A DNA stretch of 64,000 nt. It comes from Mycteria americana (lineage: Eukaryota > Chordata > Aves > Ciconiiformes > Ciconiidae). The DNA is taken from the NCBI RefSeq assembly GCF_035582795.1, contig NC_134366.1, forward strand, positions 3,702,828-3,766,827, read 5' to 3'. The translations under genes and the position numbers were made by a program. This document shows, one piece after another, positions 40,936 through 56,800 of this stretch; the stretch's first letter is position 1; every line of letters begins with the position of its first letter. The notes under the pieces are model-generated. The model ran no database searches. It saw nothing but the letters and a program-made list of their open reading frames with translations, and was not told the origin of the DNA.

Positions 40936-43838
40936 TCCAGAAAGACAAACATCACGTCACAGAGGGTTTTCCGCTAGTTCATAGGTTTACATTTCTGCCA
41001 CCTTCTGATAAGTATTTTGTGTCCTGCACTCCTTGGCCTTTGCCTACGGCATGGGGACAGCTGCCTACACATACATATAAAAAAAAAAATTCTGGTTTCC
41101 TTACTCCAACACATTAAAACTCGAAAGTAAATGAACATGGTCTCCTCTGACATAACTCACCACTTCCTCCTGACACCACTGCAAGCTTTTGAGGAAGTTT
41201 CTCCTCTAAATTACGGGAAATCCACCACCACACCTCGCTGTGAGCTGTTTTAGATTCACCCGGGGTTGCTACTGAGAAAGTGGCATCTCAGTTCTTGGCG
41301 AAGCAGAACCTGCCACCAGCACCTTTGTGTTGGTGGGGCTGCTCCCAGGGATGAAATGCTGAACATCTCACTGGTCCTGGTAGGACACTGACCCCTCTCC
41401 GTGCCAACTCTGGGACACAAAGCCATGGATTCTTCTAAAAGATATTAGTAAGTGGAAAATATAGATTCATAGAATCATAGAATGGTTTGGGTTGGAAGGG
41501 ACCTTAAAGATCACCTAGTTCCAACCCCCCTGCCATGGGCAGGAATACCTTCCACTAGATGAGGTTGCTCAAAGCCTCATCCAAGGTAAGGACATGTAGG
41601 CACCAGAATCAACTCCTGAATCAAGGTTCGAGGTAGAGGTTAGATTTAGCTGGAAGGATGTTGCTGGAGTCGATCCTGCGTGAGATGAGGTGTGGGGTGA
41701 AACCCTGCTGAGGGAGGAGGGCAAGGGCGGCGGTGTGGTCGGCCACTTCGCAGAACTGCAGGCTGGCGTCAGTGTTTAGACAGCTGCAGCCTCGATTTCA
41801 GGAAACGGCAACTGATTTGGAGAGCTGCCTATTTTTCGAGTCTGATTTTCAGAAAAAAAAAAAAACAACCCACACAAGAACACTACAAGGGTTTCATCTT
41901 CCAAAAGCCACCCAAAGTGGGCAGTGGCTGTCGCTGAAGAGCGGTGGGAGATGGGATCTGCCTGAGCCACCCCCCAGCAGTACCGTGAAGGTTTATGTGG
42001 GTTCTAAAAATCAAGACTAATCTCCAGGCTCTGACAGCAAACCAGGGCTGTCACAGGTCAAAACAGCACAAGTACTCCTCCACCCCTAAAACACACCAGT
42101 TTTCAGCCATGGCCAAAGCTTCCCACCATTCCCCCGGGACTCTTTTTTCCAGCAATGCCAAACCAGGCATGGTTGTGTAGTTCCCTGCTTCAGCCACTCC
42201 TGCCTTGCTCTCCTCAAGGACCTGTTTCTGCCATTGCCCGAGAGACCTGCAATGAAGCTGTTGGTCCCTGGTTGTGCTACACATCCCAAGAAGGACATAC
42301 CCCACGGTGGCTCTGCACCTTCTAGGGACAGCTCTGACCCCACGAACACCCTGGGGAAGGGGAGCCCCTCCACCCCAAGCAGGTTAAGCAAAGCACCCAA
42401 GGCATGGAGTGGGGTGCTGAGGGTGCCTGTGGGTGTGCAGCCGTGAGGGGTGAAGCTGTGGAAATACCTGTCGTGGTCCCATGTCTAAAATTGCTTAAAT
42501 ACCCATCCCAGGCAATTCCAGGTGGCTGAAAAGAAAAGAAAAGAAAATTTGGGTTGGGCTGGGTTGAAATGTTTTCTTGCTGTCTCGCAGTTCTTCGGTG
42601 AGTGCCGCAGGGCACTTCAGACAGAGCAGCCGTGGAGAGCAGACATCTGCCACGGGAGAGTGCCAGAAAAAGACTTTTCTGGGAATGAGCTTTTTTTTTT
42701 TTTCTGTTTCATATTTTGGAGGAAGTTCATCCTTAGCCATATGCAGTTCTGACTATACGCCTTTGAGAGGAAACCAAAGCTGCCCACCCTTCTGATCGCA
42801 GCAACACCCAGCGAGACTCGTAAACACCTTCCCCCCCGACACACACCCTCTGCACCCATGTCAGGACAAGCCATCCCCAAAATTTCCATTTCTGGGTCTC
42901 TTCCAGCCCACCGAGATGCCTTTTCTCCCTCTGTCACGTCTTACCCCCTCCATATCACGCTGGCACCAACATTCACATCCCCATTCCATAGCTCATAGCA
43001 GAGAACTGACGAATCCAATGCGGGCTGAGCTCGGAAATTAATCCCAAGCCCACTGGAGCACCAGCACTTACGAGTTGGCTAACTTTCAAGAAGAAAGATA
43101 ACCTCTCCCGGTTTCTCGTGCAGCTTTGTCTACAAGCAAGAAGCAGAAAATGCACTTACAGGAGCTTCTTCTCCACTACGGGCAGCTTCCATTCTGCTGG
43201 AGGCTTGAATCAGGCTTCTAGGAACCTCTTTTATTTACGTAAGAGCATGGGCAGGAAATGTGAGCTCCGTGTGACCTCCTTGGTTTTGTTTTGCTTTTCC
43301 TGGTGTTGATCAGTGGGTGACAACACTGGAGGAATCATCCCCGTGCTGTGTCCAAGCACGTGTCCCTCTACAACATCTACAACTGGTGCCTGCCCCCAGA
43401 GTTGGGCTTTGCCACCTGACATACCCAGCAGGACCACCGTGCCTCCTGCCACGGGTGCTGTGGGGACCCAGCACCCCTCCTTGAGAAATACAACCTACTC
43501 TTGTATAGCTCCTCAGGCACCATGCTAGGGATGACCAGAGCCACTGGGATGAAGGACCCACGGCAGCACAACGTGAAGATTGCTGGTGGATCCCATCCAC
43601 CCTGGCATGCTACAGGCTGGGTGGTGAGACCACCCACAAATTAGTCTGAAGTAGGTTTTTCTGGGATGTGCTAGACCAGGGTCACCCAGACAGGCACATG
43701 GACCGGACGCTTGCTTAAACATAACCAGTTCTTTTTGCCCTTCTTCCCTCCATTTTTCCATGCATGCTTTTCCCCCGTCCATCTTGATCCTTCCCTTTTC
43801 TCTAGCCCATCTCCTCCCAAACAAGAAATCTGTCCCTC
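40936..43838. other. Region upstream of ACKR2, with a CR1 tail
   Basis: The stretch probably contains the ACKR2 promoter and 5' noncoding exon(s). One candidate donor on the minus strand, GAAGTG then GTGAGTTA, lies near 41160. It also holds the CR1 fragment at 41464-41586 and T- and A-rich runs. Otherwise it is unique sequence. Confidence 0.5.
41464..41586 (-). mobile_element. CR1 LINE 3'-end fragment
   Basis: ATTCATAGAATCATAGAATGG then TTGGAAGGGACCTTAAAGAT and CTGCCATGGGCAGGAA mark the 3' end of a CR1 in reverse orientation. The 3' end resembles that of the large CR1 ending at 58412, so both are probably of the same subfamily. Confidence 0.88.
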
Positions 43839-44414
43839 TGTCGTGGTTTAGCCCTACTTGGCAATTAAGCCCCACCCAGCCGCTCGCTCACTCCCCCCCA
43901 GTGGGATGGGGGAGAGAATCAGAAGAGTAAAAGTGAGAAAACTCGTGGGTTGGGATAAAGACAGTTTAATCGGGAAAGCAAAAGCCACACACCCAGGCAA
44001 AGCAAAGCAAGGAATTCATTCACTGCTTCCCATGGGCAGGCAGGTGTTCAGCCATCTCCAGGAAAGCAGGGCTCCATCACTTGTAATGGTTACTTGGGAA
44101 GACAAACACCATCACTCTGAACGTCCTCCCTTCCTTCTTCTTCCCCAGCTTTATATACTGAGCATGAGGCCATATGGTATGGAATAGCCCTTTGGCCAGT
44201 TGGGGTCAGCTGTCCCAGCCCTGTCCCCTCCCAGCTCCTTGTGCACATGGCAGAGCATGGGAAGCTGAAAAATCCTTGATTTAGAATAAGCACTACTCAG
44301 CAACAACTAAAACATCCCTGTGTTATCAACACTGTTTCCAGCACAAATCCAACACATAGCCCCACACTAGCTACTATAAAGAAAATTAACTCTATCCCAG
44401 CCAAAACAAGCACA
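43839..44414 (-). mobile_element. Solo LTR of an avian endogenous retrovirus (fossil)
   Basis: A 576-bp element bounded by TG and CA. Read on the minus strand, it contains a TATA box (AGTATATAAA) and a U5-like end rich in GTGAGCGAGCGGCTGGG-type sequence. CCCT flanks both ends, a likely 4-bp target duplication. No internal viral genes are beside it, so it is a solo LTR. It belongs to the same family as the LTRs at 46218 and 54214. I cannot name the family. Age is moderate, with the copies clearly diverged from one another. Confidence 0.82.
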
Positions 44415-46217
44415 CCCTAATTCCTTCTTCCCTGTTGATCCCGGGTTTGCACCTTCCCAACCCCAGATTTGGCAACAAGCTCCCTCTTGTTATTTTGTTT
44501 TCTAAAAGCTTTAATTAGTGGCAACATCTGCTGTTGCCTGAGAGATGGATATTGAGATGATGTCCACCCTGCCCAGCTCCCCCAGGCAGGACTGGACCTG
44601 CTTGGTCTCTGCACTGAGAGGCTCCCGGGGCTGAGACCCTGGCGTAGAAATCTGCATTTTTTCCAGTAAATCTGAATAAGCCACGTGCTACTTGGATGCT
44701 GCAGGATCCTCATCCCCTGCAAGAACAGAAACGACTACCGGTGGGGACACGGCCGCGGCGGTGGGGACAATCACAAGTCTTTGCAGGCAGAGGCGAAGCT
44801 TTGCAAGTGGTACTGGAATAAAGAGCTTATCGCCGTGGTTGAACGTGCAAACAGAGATCAGCCACGGCAGAGGTGTGCCAGGCTCCTGGCACTGCCACAG
44901 GGACGTTTTGGGGACAGTTTCATGGCACGACCCTTCGTTGGCCTGTCAAAGGTGTCTCTGATAAAGTGGTTTATTGGAGAGGTTTTAGAGCATCACCATC
45001 AGCGAGTTGTCACCCTCCGGCTCGTTTCCCTCGCCTCACCACCAAACGGGGCCGTGGGGAACACCCCGACCGTGCCGAGGCCATCCCCCGTACCAACCCC
45101 GGTTGTGCTTTATAAACCCCAAACTGCCCTGCTAAAAACGGGAGAACAGAGCAGCAGTGATGGCCACAGCTCCGCATCCAACCTGCCCCGTGGCAGGTGG
45201 ATCCACAGAGAAAAATATGTTATTTTTACCCATTTCCATGTTCGCCACCATCAGCTGGTCTACACTTGTGCTTGCATTTAACAGATATCCTATAATAAAT
45301 ATATATGGGTAACATACACATTAGGAGAGAGCAAGAAGCCGCTCGCAAAGCCGAGGCACCAGACACACACACACACACGGGGACGCTACAGGTGACAGCA
45401 GTTTCATTAGCCCAGCAATTAAAATGAAATAAGTTTTTGTTTTTAATTGAGTTTCTCCCCTGAAGCACATATCGCGCAGAGCCGCAGGGAATTAAATGTG
45501 CCTCTGAGAGCCACTGGAGAAAGTAGCCTTCACTGTAATGGATTACAAGATTTTAACTCAATTCAGGAGCTGGTAATTGCATAGATTTTTTTTTTTTTTC
45601 CCTTTCAGACTCTGCAGAGCCCTAATGGCTTTGGCAATTAAAGTAACCAGATTACCCGTAATGGGAAGCACCTTTAGAGGGGTACAGCGGTACTAACAAA
45701 CGGGTATCTGCGCCACTTTCTTTTATGCTGCCGAAAATGCCGCGTGTCAGCTGCGGAGTGGCCCCATGGGGAGATGGGGAGTCACAAATGCCACACTGGA
45801 GAGCTGCAAAACCGGGCAGGGGTTTTGGAGCAAAAGGACTTTTTTTTTGCGCTTTCACCCTCAAGAGCTGCTCCCGGTTTAGGGGAGGGTTTGAGGCATC
45901 TTCAGGATCCCAAGGGATTTTTCCTCCTGCTCCAGAGTTCAGTTCAGTTAAAGTCGGGAGCAATTTCTAGGTTGTCTTTGGGCTTCAAAATCCACTGGCC
46001 GGCAGACAGCGGGGGCAGCGCGAGCTCTGCTTGAAAGCTGAAATTCAGGAAAAAATACTCAATAAGTCAATTCACTGGCAGGAAAAAGAAAATTAGACCG
46101 AGGGAAAGCCAGGCTCGGTCTTTGCCCTCTGCTAAAGAGCTTCAAAGCGCGGGTTTACGCTGACACGAGAAGCTTTTGAAGCGAAACCCCGCCAAGCCAC
46201 AGACAAAGCTGCAGCCC
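44415..46217. other. Spacer between two solo LTRs, nothing recognised
   Basis: Unique sequence with a CA microsatellite at about 45363-45378 and poly-T runs. The open frames are short and unconvincing. Confidence 0.6.
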
Positions 46218-46793
46218 TGTCCTGGTGTCAGCTGGGATAGAGTTAGTTTTCTTCCTAGTAGCTGGTACAGTGCTGGGTTTTGGATTTTAGTATGAGAATA
46301 ATGTGATAACACACTGATGTTCTGGCTGTTGCTAAGCGGTGTTTACATTGGTCAAGGGCTTTTCAGCTTCCCCTGCTCTGCCGGGTGCATGGGAAGTTGG
46401 GAGGGGGCACAGCCAGGACAGTTGATCCAAACTGCCCAAAGGGCTATTCCATACCATAGGGCGTCATGCCCAGTATATAAACTGGGGGAGTTGGCCGGGG
46501 GGTAGCGGTCGCTGCCCGGGGACTGGCTGGGCGTCGCTGGGCGGGTGGTGAGCGGTTGTATCACTTTTTTCACTTCCCTTGGGTTCCGTTCCTCTCTCTC
46601 TCTCGTTGTTTTCCTTCTCATTACAATTCATCATTATGATTACTATTATTTTGTTCCAATTATTAAACTGTTCTTATCTCAACCCACGAGTGTTCTTACT
46701 TTTGCTCTTCCAATTCTCTCCCCCATCCCACCGGGGGGGAGTGAGCGAGCGGCTGGGTGGGCGTTAGTCGCCGGCTGGGGCTAAACCACGACA
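46218..46793 (+). mobile_element. Solo LTR of the same ERV family (fossil)
   Basis: A 576-bp element from TGTCCTGGTGTCAGCTGGG to ACCACGACA. Its parts are U3 with GTATATAAACTGG as TATA box (about 46474), then a CT-rich R/U5 and a 3' end with GGGAGTGAGCGAGCGGCTGG. AGCC flanks both sides as a likely 4-bp target duplication. Orientation is opposite to the copies at 43839 and 54214. No provirus interior is present. Confidence 0.85.
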
Positions 46794-46983
46794 AGCCTGC
46801 TTTCCCGTCCTCAAAACGGCGGCCCGAACACCCGGCTTTTGGGGGACACAAGTCACCACGGCCCACCCAAACTCGCTGTGTTTTGCCACCCCGAGTTGCT
46901 CCTGCCCAGCCGCGCTCGGGGCACGGGCAAACGCGCTCAGGTTCGGGCAGGGCGGTGCCGAGCTGCCCGTTCCGCAGGGTCCA

Positions 46984-47860
46984 GGGGCGGGCAGGGGCTG
47001 CGGGCAGGAGGTGCGGGCAGGGGATGCAGGCAGGAGGTGCGGGCAGGGGGTGCGGGAAGGGGCTGTGGGCAGGAGGTGCGGGCAGGGGGTGCGGGAAGGG
47101 GCTGCGGGCAGGGGGTGCGGGCAGAAGGTGCAGGCAGGGGCTGCGGGGAGGAGGTGCGGGCAGGAGGTGCGGGCAGGAGGAGTGGGCGGGGGTGCGGGCA
47201 GGAGGTGCGGGCAGGGGCTGCGGGCATGGGATGCAGACAGGAGGTGCGGGCAGGGGCTGCTGGAACGGGGTGCGGGCAGGGGGTGCGGGCAGGGGCTGCG
47301 GGCAGAAGGTGTAGGCAGGGGCTGCGGGGAGGAGGTGCGGGCAGGAAGAGTGGGCGGGGGTGCGGGCAGGGGGTGCGGGCAGGGGGTGCGGGCAGAAGGT
47401 GTAGGCAGGGGCTGCGGGTAGGAGGTGCGGGCAGGAGGAGTGGGCGGGGGTGCGGGCAGGGGCTGCGGGCAGAAGGTGTAGGCAGGGGCTGCGGGGAGGA
47501 GGTGCGGGCAGGAAGAGTGGGCGGGGGTGCGGGCAGGGGGTGCGGGCAGGGGGTGCGGGCAGAAGGTGTAGGCAGGGGCTGCGGGTAGGAGGTGCGGGCA
47601 GGAGGAGTGGGCGGGGGTGCGGGCAGGGGCTGCGGGCAGAAGGTGTAGGCAGGGGCTGCGGGGAGGAGGTGCGGGCAGGAAGAGTGGGCGGGGGTGCGGG
47701 CAGGGGGTGCGGGCAGGGGGTGCGGGCAGAAGGTGTAGGCAGGGGCTGCGGGTAGGAGGTGCGGGCAGGAGGAGTGGGCGGGGGTGCGGGCAGGGGCTGC
47801 GGGCAGAAGGTGTAGGCAGGGGCTGCGGGGAGGAGGTGCGGGCAGGGGGTGCGGGCAGGA
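46984..47860. repeat. GC-rich minisatellite, 13-bp unit with 167-bp higher-order repeat
   Basis: Some 67 tandem units of GCGGGCAGGAGGT-type sequence (13 bp; a 12-bp variant GTGGGCGGGGGT recurs) span 877 bp. From about 47283 the array repeats with an exact 167-bp period (eleven 13-bp and two 12-bp units): 47283-47449, 47450-47616, 47617-47783 and a partial fourth copy. It ends directly at the HIGD1A promoter. Long open frames through it on both strands are artefacts of the repeat. Confidence 0.95.
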
Positions 47861-47861
47861 G

Positions 47862-48180
47862 CCCCGCCCCACAGCGCCCCCTAGCGGCGGGGCGGACGCC
47901 GCCGTCATCGCCTCACCCCGTGACTCCGCGCCCACCGCAATGCGGAGAGCTGCCCCCCCCCCCCCCCCGCCCCTCCGGGCCCCGCGGTGACGTCACGGCC
48001 TGCCCCGCCTCCCTTCCCGTATAAGGACACGGCGTCAGCGGCCGCGCTCTGGATTGGCCGGCGCAGGGCGGGGTGCCGCGCGCGGCGCTGGGAGCTGTGG
48101 TTCTCCGGCCGGCGGGGGCCGAGGGCGGAGGGGGCGGGGCGAAGCCGGCGCATAAGAGCCGGGGGGCGGGGCCAGGCGCG
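47862..48180 (+). promoter_or_regulatory. HIGD1A: HIGD1A CpG-island promoter
   Basis: A very CpG-rich stretch with a consensus CRE TGACGTCA at 47988-47995, an inverted CCAAT box (ATTGG) at 48053-48057, TATA-like GTATAAGG at 48019-48026 and CATAAGAGC at 48151, and several GC boxes (GGGGCGGGGC at 48131, GGGGGCGGGG near 48161). A C homopolymer lies at about 47953-47968. The arrangement suits a housekeeping-type promoter driving the exon that follows. Confidence 0.75.
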
Positions 48181-48224
48181 GCAGACGCCGGCCGGTATCG
48201 GGATCGGTGCGGGGCAGCGGCGTG
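48181..48224 (+). other. HIGD1A: HIGD1A noncoding exon 1 (predicted)
   Basis: Short GC-rich 5' UTR exon predicted from the donor GTGAGG after GCAGCGGCGTG and its position about 25 nt after CATAAGAGC. Mammalian HIGD1A also has a noncoding first exon. The exact transcription start is not determinable. Confidence 0.5.
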
Positions 48225-50140
48225 GTGAGGGCCGGGGCCTCCGGGGAGGGTGGGCGTGGGGGACCCGGGGGGTGGGGGGAGCGGGGCCGCGGGGAAGTGG
48301 GGAGCAAGCCGGGGCGCGGGGAAGCTGTGGGGGGATGGCACCTGGGGCAGATCTAGGGGTAGATTTAGGGGCAGAGGCCTTGTGTGGGTGGAGGCGCCTG
48401 GGCCTGGAGTAGGGCAGAAGCCCGGTGAGGGGACCTGCGGCCGGGGTAGGGCAGGGCTCCCGTATGGGTCTGGGTGGGGGAAAGGCAGCCTGGTGGTGCT
48501 CAGGGGCCGCCCCCTTGCCAGGAGGAGCGCTGGGACCTGTCACTTTCCCCCTCGTCTTCTTCCACGCGTGTCAGGGCTGTCCCCCGTGGGTGGCCGCGCA
48601 GGTGCCCCGCGCTTTCCTGTGTCGGCAAGGTCAGGGCAGCCGGGACACGTGTTTCACCCGGCTTCCTCTGCCCCGTGCCCACCCCGGCCTCTGAGCTGAA
48701 GGTCGCGGAAACCTCTTACTCTGGGCAAATTTCTTCACTTCTCGATATCCTTTCCTGGTGTAAATCTCACCTCTGGCCGTCTGCACCTCTGCTGAGTGAC
48801 GGGCGCTCTCGTGTTTCCTTCTCCGTGTGAGTCGGGCTGAAACGTAACTTACATTTAGCAAATAAGGGCAGTTGTAGCAGGCGCAGGGAGACCAAATCCT
48901 TTGGCCTGCAGAGGAAATGGTTTGCGCGGTTCGTTTAAAAACCAGTCAGCCTGCTGAAATGGATGTGCACAAAATGCTGCGTAACCAGGGAATGCAGCCA
49001 CGTTGGAAATGTGTCTTTTTGCATGCGTTTACTAGCCCGTGCTTAAATTAAATTTGTGTTGGCTTGTTTCAAGAGCTTGGAGTACTTCCATGTGAGGCCG
49101 AGCTGTATTTTGCTGCTGAGCGTACTGATGGGAAAACTGGAACAATACCGGTAGAGATTTTTCTAGCAGAGACCTTTGTGATGTTGCGGAGCTAACTGTG
49201 CTAGCAGAAATAGTCACTAAGTGAAGAACGATGCTTATGCCGGGCAGTGAAGAAGGACCGGGTCTTGGTGTAATCTGTGACGGGGAGAGCACAACAAGCT
49301 GGCAAGTTTTGGTGGATGGTCTCAGTGGCTGGGTGATGATGGCTCAGTGAGTAGAGCCCTTCTCGCTGCTGCTGCTGCTTTTTTTTTTTTTTTATTCCTT
49401 GGAGGCAGGTGAGAAATCGCCTGTGCTGCAGTGGAAACTCTGCTCGTCTTCCTGATGCGTCCCCACGTGAGTCTGTGCCTATCAAGGGCTTCAAGACTCA
49501 CTCCGGCTCCTCAGCAGCTGCCATTTTACACTCTTGTGTTCTCCAGCAAGGAGTTTGAAACTCTGTTGAAGTGGTGAACGAGGTGGGATAGGCCGTAGTA
49601 GTGACTGATGAGCTGCCAGGTAGGGCTGACCTTCCGCAGCAGCTCACGCTTTCCACCCCGAGTGCTTCGGTTGCTGTTCTTGGCAGGGAGTGACAGAGGA
49701 GGAATGAACTTTTCTGAGGTCAGAGCTGCTATTAAGGAATAGCCTGTGAAAGCAAAGCAGTGTGGTGGAGGATGGAAGTCCTAAAAGGAAACACAGTGAC
49801 CAAAGCTTTCAGTGGCTTCTCGCTGCCTGTGAGCACGTGGGGGGCTGCTGGGATCTAGTGGTTTGAAAAGGGATGGCAGAAATTTGTCCATTTGCTACTT
49901 TATTTTTCTTTTTTTTTTTTTTCCCCCCTCCTGTCCTTACCTGTTCTAGTATGGAACAATCTTGCTTCCCAAGACTTCTCTTGAATTAAATCACCTGTGT
50001 ATGGCTCATCAGCCTGAGCCTAGCTCCTATGCTTGTAACGGACTGCTTGGACATTCGTGACTGGTGGAATACGCAAGGGATTTTCTTTTTCTCTTAACTT
50101 GGTTTTCTAAAACCTGAAGAGAGACTCTTTGTCTTTGCAG
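48225..50140 (+). other. HIGD1A intron 1
   Basis: The intron contains GC-rich sequence near the promoter, a (CTG)4 then poly-T tract at about 49364-49393 and another T-run at about 49910. No mobile element or exon was recognised. Confidence 0.6.
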
Positions 50141-50145
50141 CCACC

Positions 50146-53092
<2,947 letters not shown>

Positions 53093-53849
53093 TGGAAAGA
53101 TGACTGAAATCTCTCTCCTGGTGGTGGCCTGTGTACTGCAGCTACAAACCTCATATCGAGGGGTTCTTGAGGAAAAAAATAATACATGGTATTAGAGAAT
53201 TGCCCTGTATCTATTTTGTGTATGGTACACTGTCTTGAAGCTGGCAGCCTAAATGATTGCGCACTGGGGTATCAGGGTCTGGTTCTTTCTGATTGACACT
53301 ACCATATCCCAGTTCTTAGGGGATATAGTAGAGTACAATCCCTTTATCTTCCCCTCAACTGTCAACTCAGTCCTAAAATTGGTGACTTCTTTTTGCTGCC
53401 GTTGCCCAAAATGACAAAGTCTGAACTAGCTTCCGTTAGGCCTCAGGCAGAACGTGGGGGCCACGTCTGTAAGATAGTGTCATGAATGCTTTGCTGTCAT
53501 TTTCTATCCTGTATATTTGTCAGCCTCCAGCTTTGTAATTTAGAAGCTTCCAGTAGCACTAAATGACTCCTAAAATATTGAGAGAGATATTAACATCTTT
53601 TTTTTTTTTTTATTTAAGGCATGAGATAAGTATTTGGTATGGCGCGGCTATTTAAATGTTATATTTATTCATTGTTAAAGAAGACACAGGCTCCCTATTT
53701 TTACTATAGATTTTCAGATTCTTGGATTACTATATTTTGTAACTTTATTTACAGTCTTCTTCTGAATACCATTTAAATTTAACGTTTAAAATACATACTG
53801 TGAAAACTAAACCTTGATTTGGTGTTCTAATGCTTTTTGTTCAAGTATG
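53093..53849 (+). other. HIGD1A: HIGD1A 3' UTR (proximal part)
   Basis: AT-rich noncoding sequence follows the stop codon. I found no AATAAA or ATTAAA before the CR1 begins. The next AATAAA hexamers are at 58560 and 58721, beyond the insertion. Confidence 0.6.
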
Positions 53850-56800
53850 CGATCTAGCTCTGAAGGAAGTGCCTAGACCTTTCTCCTGGGGCAGGGACAG
53901 GCAGCAGACCTGCCTGCAAAAGATGTCCCCAGGTGGAGGACCTCCTGCCGCAGGTGGCCGGGCGGCCGGAGGTGGCGAGAAGGCTGCGAAGGTCAGGGAG
54001 GCCGAGAAGGAGTTAGATAGCTGGTTCCAAGTGCAGTCTGCAGTGGGCCCACAACCAAACAGCCAAAAACACCCCCACTGGCACACAGAGAAGGGAGGGG
54101 CAGCAATAATGCAGAAGAATGGAAGCTTGGAACGACAGGGACCAGCAGGAGGAAGAGACTTCCCCCTGAAGGCTGAGGTGCCCTTGCAGAACCGCTTCAC
54201 CGCTCTGCGGATTTGTCGTGGTTTAACCCCAGCCAGCAGCTAAGGCCCACACAGCTGCTCGCTCACTCCCCCATGGTGGGATGGGGGAGAGAATCGGAAG
54301 GGTAAAAGTGAGAAAACTCGTGGGTTGAGATAAGACAGTTTAACAGGTAAAGCAAAAGCTGCGCATGCAAGCAAAGCAAAACCAAGGAATTCATTCACTG
54401 CTTCCCATGGGCAGGCAGGTGTTCAGCCATCTCCAGGAAAGCAGGGCTCCATCACGCCTAACGGTGACTTGGGCAGACAAACGCCATCACTCTGAATGTC
54501 CCCCCTTCCTTCTTCTTCCCCAGCTTTATATACTGAGCATGACATCATATGGTATGGAATAGCCCTTTGGTCAGTTGGGGTCAGCTGTCCCAGCTGTGTC
54601 CCCTCCCAACTCCTTGTGCACCCCCAGCCTACTCGCTGGTGGGGTGGGGTGAGAAGCAGAAAAGACCCTGACTCCGTGTAAGCACTGCTCAGCAGTAACT
54701 AAAACATCCCTGTATTATCAATCAATGCTGTTCTCAGCACAAATCCAAAACATAGCCCCATATTAGCTACTGTGAAGAAAATTAACTCTATCCCAGAAAA
54801 AAACACTACAAGACTGAAGAGGAAAGATCCGTCACACCGGGAGAGACGCTGGAGCTGAGTGAGGCAGCCCGATCTGCCCCTCGTATAACAACCAGCACAA
54901 CTAAGAAAAGGTGACGGGCGATAGTCTTAGGAGACTCTCTCCTGAGAGGTACGGGGGCACCCATTTGCCGACCTGACACACTCTAGAGGGGTGTGCTGCT
55001 TACCGGGGCTCGTATCGGGGTTGTCACCAAGAGACCACCAAGCCTCACACAGTCCACTGACTATTATACGCTGCTGCTGTCATTTGACATGGGAACTAGT
55101 GATACAGCCAGGAGCAGCCTGAGGAATACCAAGAAGGATTACAGAGCCCTGGGAATGGCAGTAAGGGACTCTGGAGCGCAGGTAGTTTTTTCATCAGTCC
55201 TCCCGGTCAAAGGGAAGGGGTTTGAAAGGGCCAGTGAAATCTGGCAAATCGACAAATGCTTACAGGACTGGTGCCACAGCCAGGGATTTGGCTACTTAGA
55301 CCATGGGACTCACTTTGAGAAACCTGGTCTGCTGGGGTCCATCTGTCAGAAAAGGGGAAAGAGCATCTTCGGTCACAGGCTGGCGAAGAGGGCTTTAAAC
55401 TAAAGTTGCCAGGGGAGGGGAACCTCAGTCCATCCCGCTCCTACTAGTTTGATGCCAGTGCCAGCAATAGGTGCCCAGAGCCTGGAGAAGGATCACAGGT
55501 CAGCAGGAGAGCACCTGAAGAGCAGCACAAAGGAATTCCAGCCGCTCCTGCTGGTAAGTCAGCTTCATCGGGGCTCCAACTTGAATGCCTCTATGCAAAC
55601 GCACATAGCATGGGGAATAAACAAGAGTTAGACATGCGCACGCCTGCAGAGCCACGATCTTACTGGCATCACGGAGATGTGGCAGAATGGCTCTTATGAC
55701 TGGAGTGTTGGAATGGAAGGATATGGGCTCTTCAAGAAGGACAGACAGGGGAGACGAGGAGGGGGTGTTGCCCTCTATGTCAGTGACCAGCTGGAGCGCA
55801 TGGAGCTCTGCCTGGGGATGGATGAGGAGCCAACCAAGAGCTTATGGGTCAGGATTAAAGGGAGGGCTGGGACAGGTGACATTACAGTGGGGGTCTGCTA
55901 CAGGCCACTTGACCAGGAAGACCGAGCGGATGAGGCGCTCTGTAGACAGATAGGAGCAGCCTCATGTTCACAAGCCCTGGTCCTCATGGGGGATTTCAAC
56001 CACCCCGATATCTGTTGGAGGGACAACGCAGGAGGGCATAAGCAATCTGGGAGGTTCCTGGAATGCGTTGATGATAACTTCCTTCTCCAAGTGACAGAGG
56101 AGCCAACGAGGAGAGGTGCTATGCTGGACCTTGTTCTCACCAACAAGGAGGGGAATGTGAAGCTCAAGGGCAGCCTTGGCTGTAGTGACCATGAAATGGT
56201 GGAGTTCAAGATCCTTAGGGCATCGAGAAGGGTGCACAGCAAGCTCAGTACCCTGGACTTCAGGAGAGCAGGCTTTGGCCTCTTCAGGGATCTGCTTGGT
56301 AGAGTACTATGGGATAAAGCCCTGGAGTGAAGAGGGGTCCAAGAAAGCTGGTTAATATTCAGAGATCACCTCCTCCAAGCTCAGAAGCGATCCATCCCAA
56401 CAAAGAGGAAGACAGGTAAAAACACCAGGAGGCCTGCATGGATGAACAAGTTGCTCCTGGACAAACTCAAACACAAAAAGGAAGCCTACAGAGGGTGCAA
56501 GCAAGGACAGGTAGCCTGGGAGGAATAGAGAAATTGTCTGAGCAGCCAGGGATCAGGTTAGGAAAGCTAAAGCCCTGGTAGAATTAAATCTGGCCAGGGA
56601 CATCAAGGGCAACAAGAACAGCTTCTATAGGTATGTCAGTGATAAAAGGAAGACTAGGGAAAATGTAGGCCCTCTCCAGAAGGAAACGGGAGACCAGGTT
56701 ACCCAGGATATGGAGAAGGCTGAGGTACTCAATGGCTTTTTTGCCTCAGTCCTCACCGGCAAGTGCTCAAGCCACACCGCCCAAGTCGCAGAAGGCAAAG

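Noticed and set aside
43839-46793. The two LTRs at 43839 and 46218 as ends of one provirus
   Set aside because: They are in opposite orientation, the 1.8 kb between them has no retroviral coding sequence, and each has its own flanking 4-bp match.
46984-47860. Regularly spaced repeats resembling a CRISPR array
   Set aside because: The units are contiguous 13-bp repeats without unique spacers, and the host is a vertebrate.
46937-47935. A 332-codon open frame on the minus strand, and several long plus-strand frames, of Ala/Pro/Gly/Arg-rich protein
   Set aside because: They run through the 13-bp minisatellite. A 13-bp unit cycles all frames, so openness follows from the absence of stops in the unit. 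There is no splice or start support.
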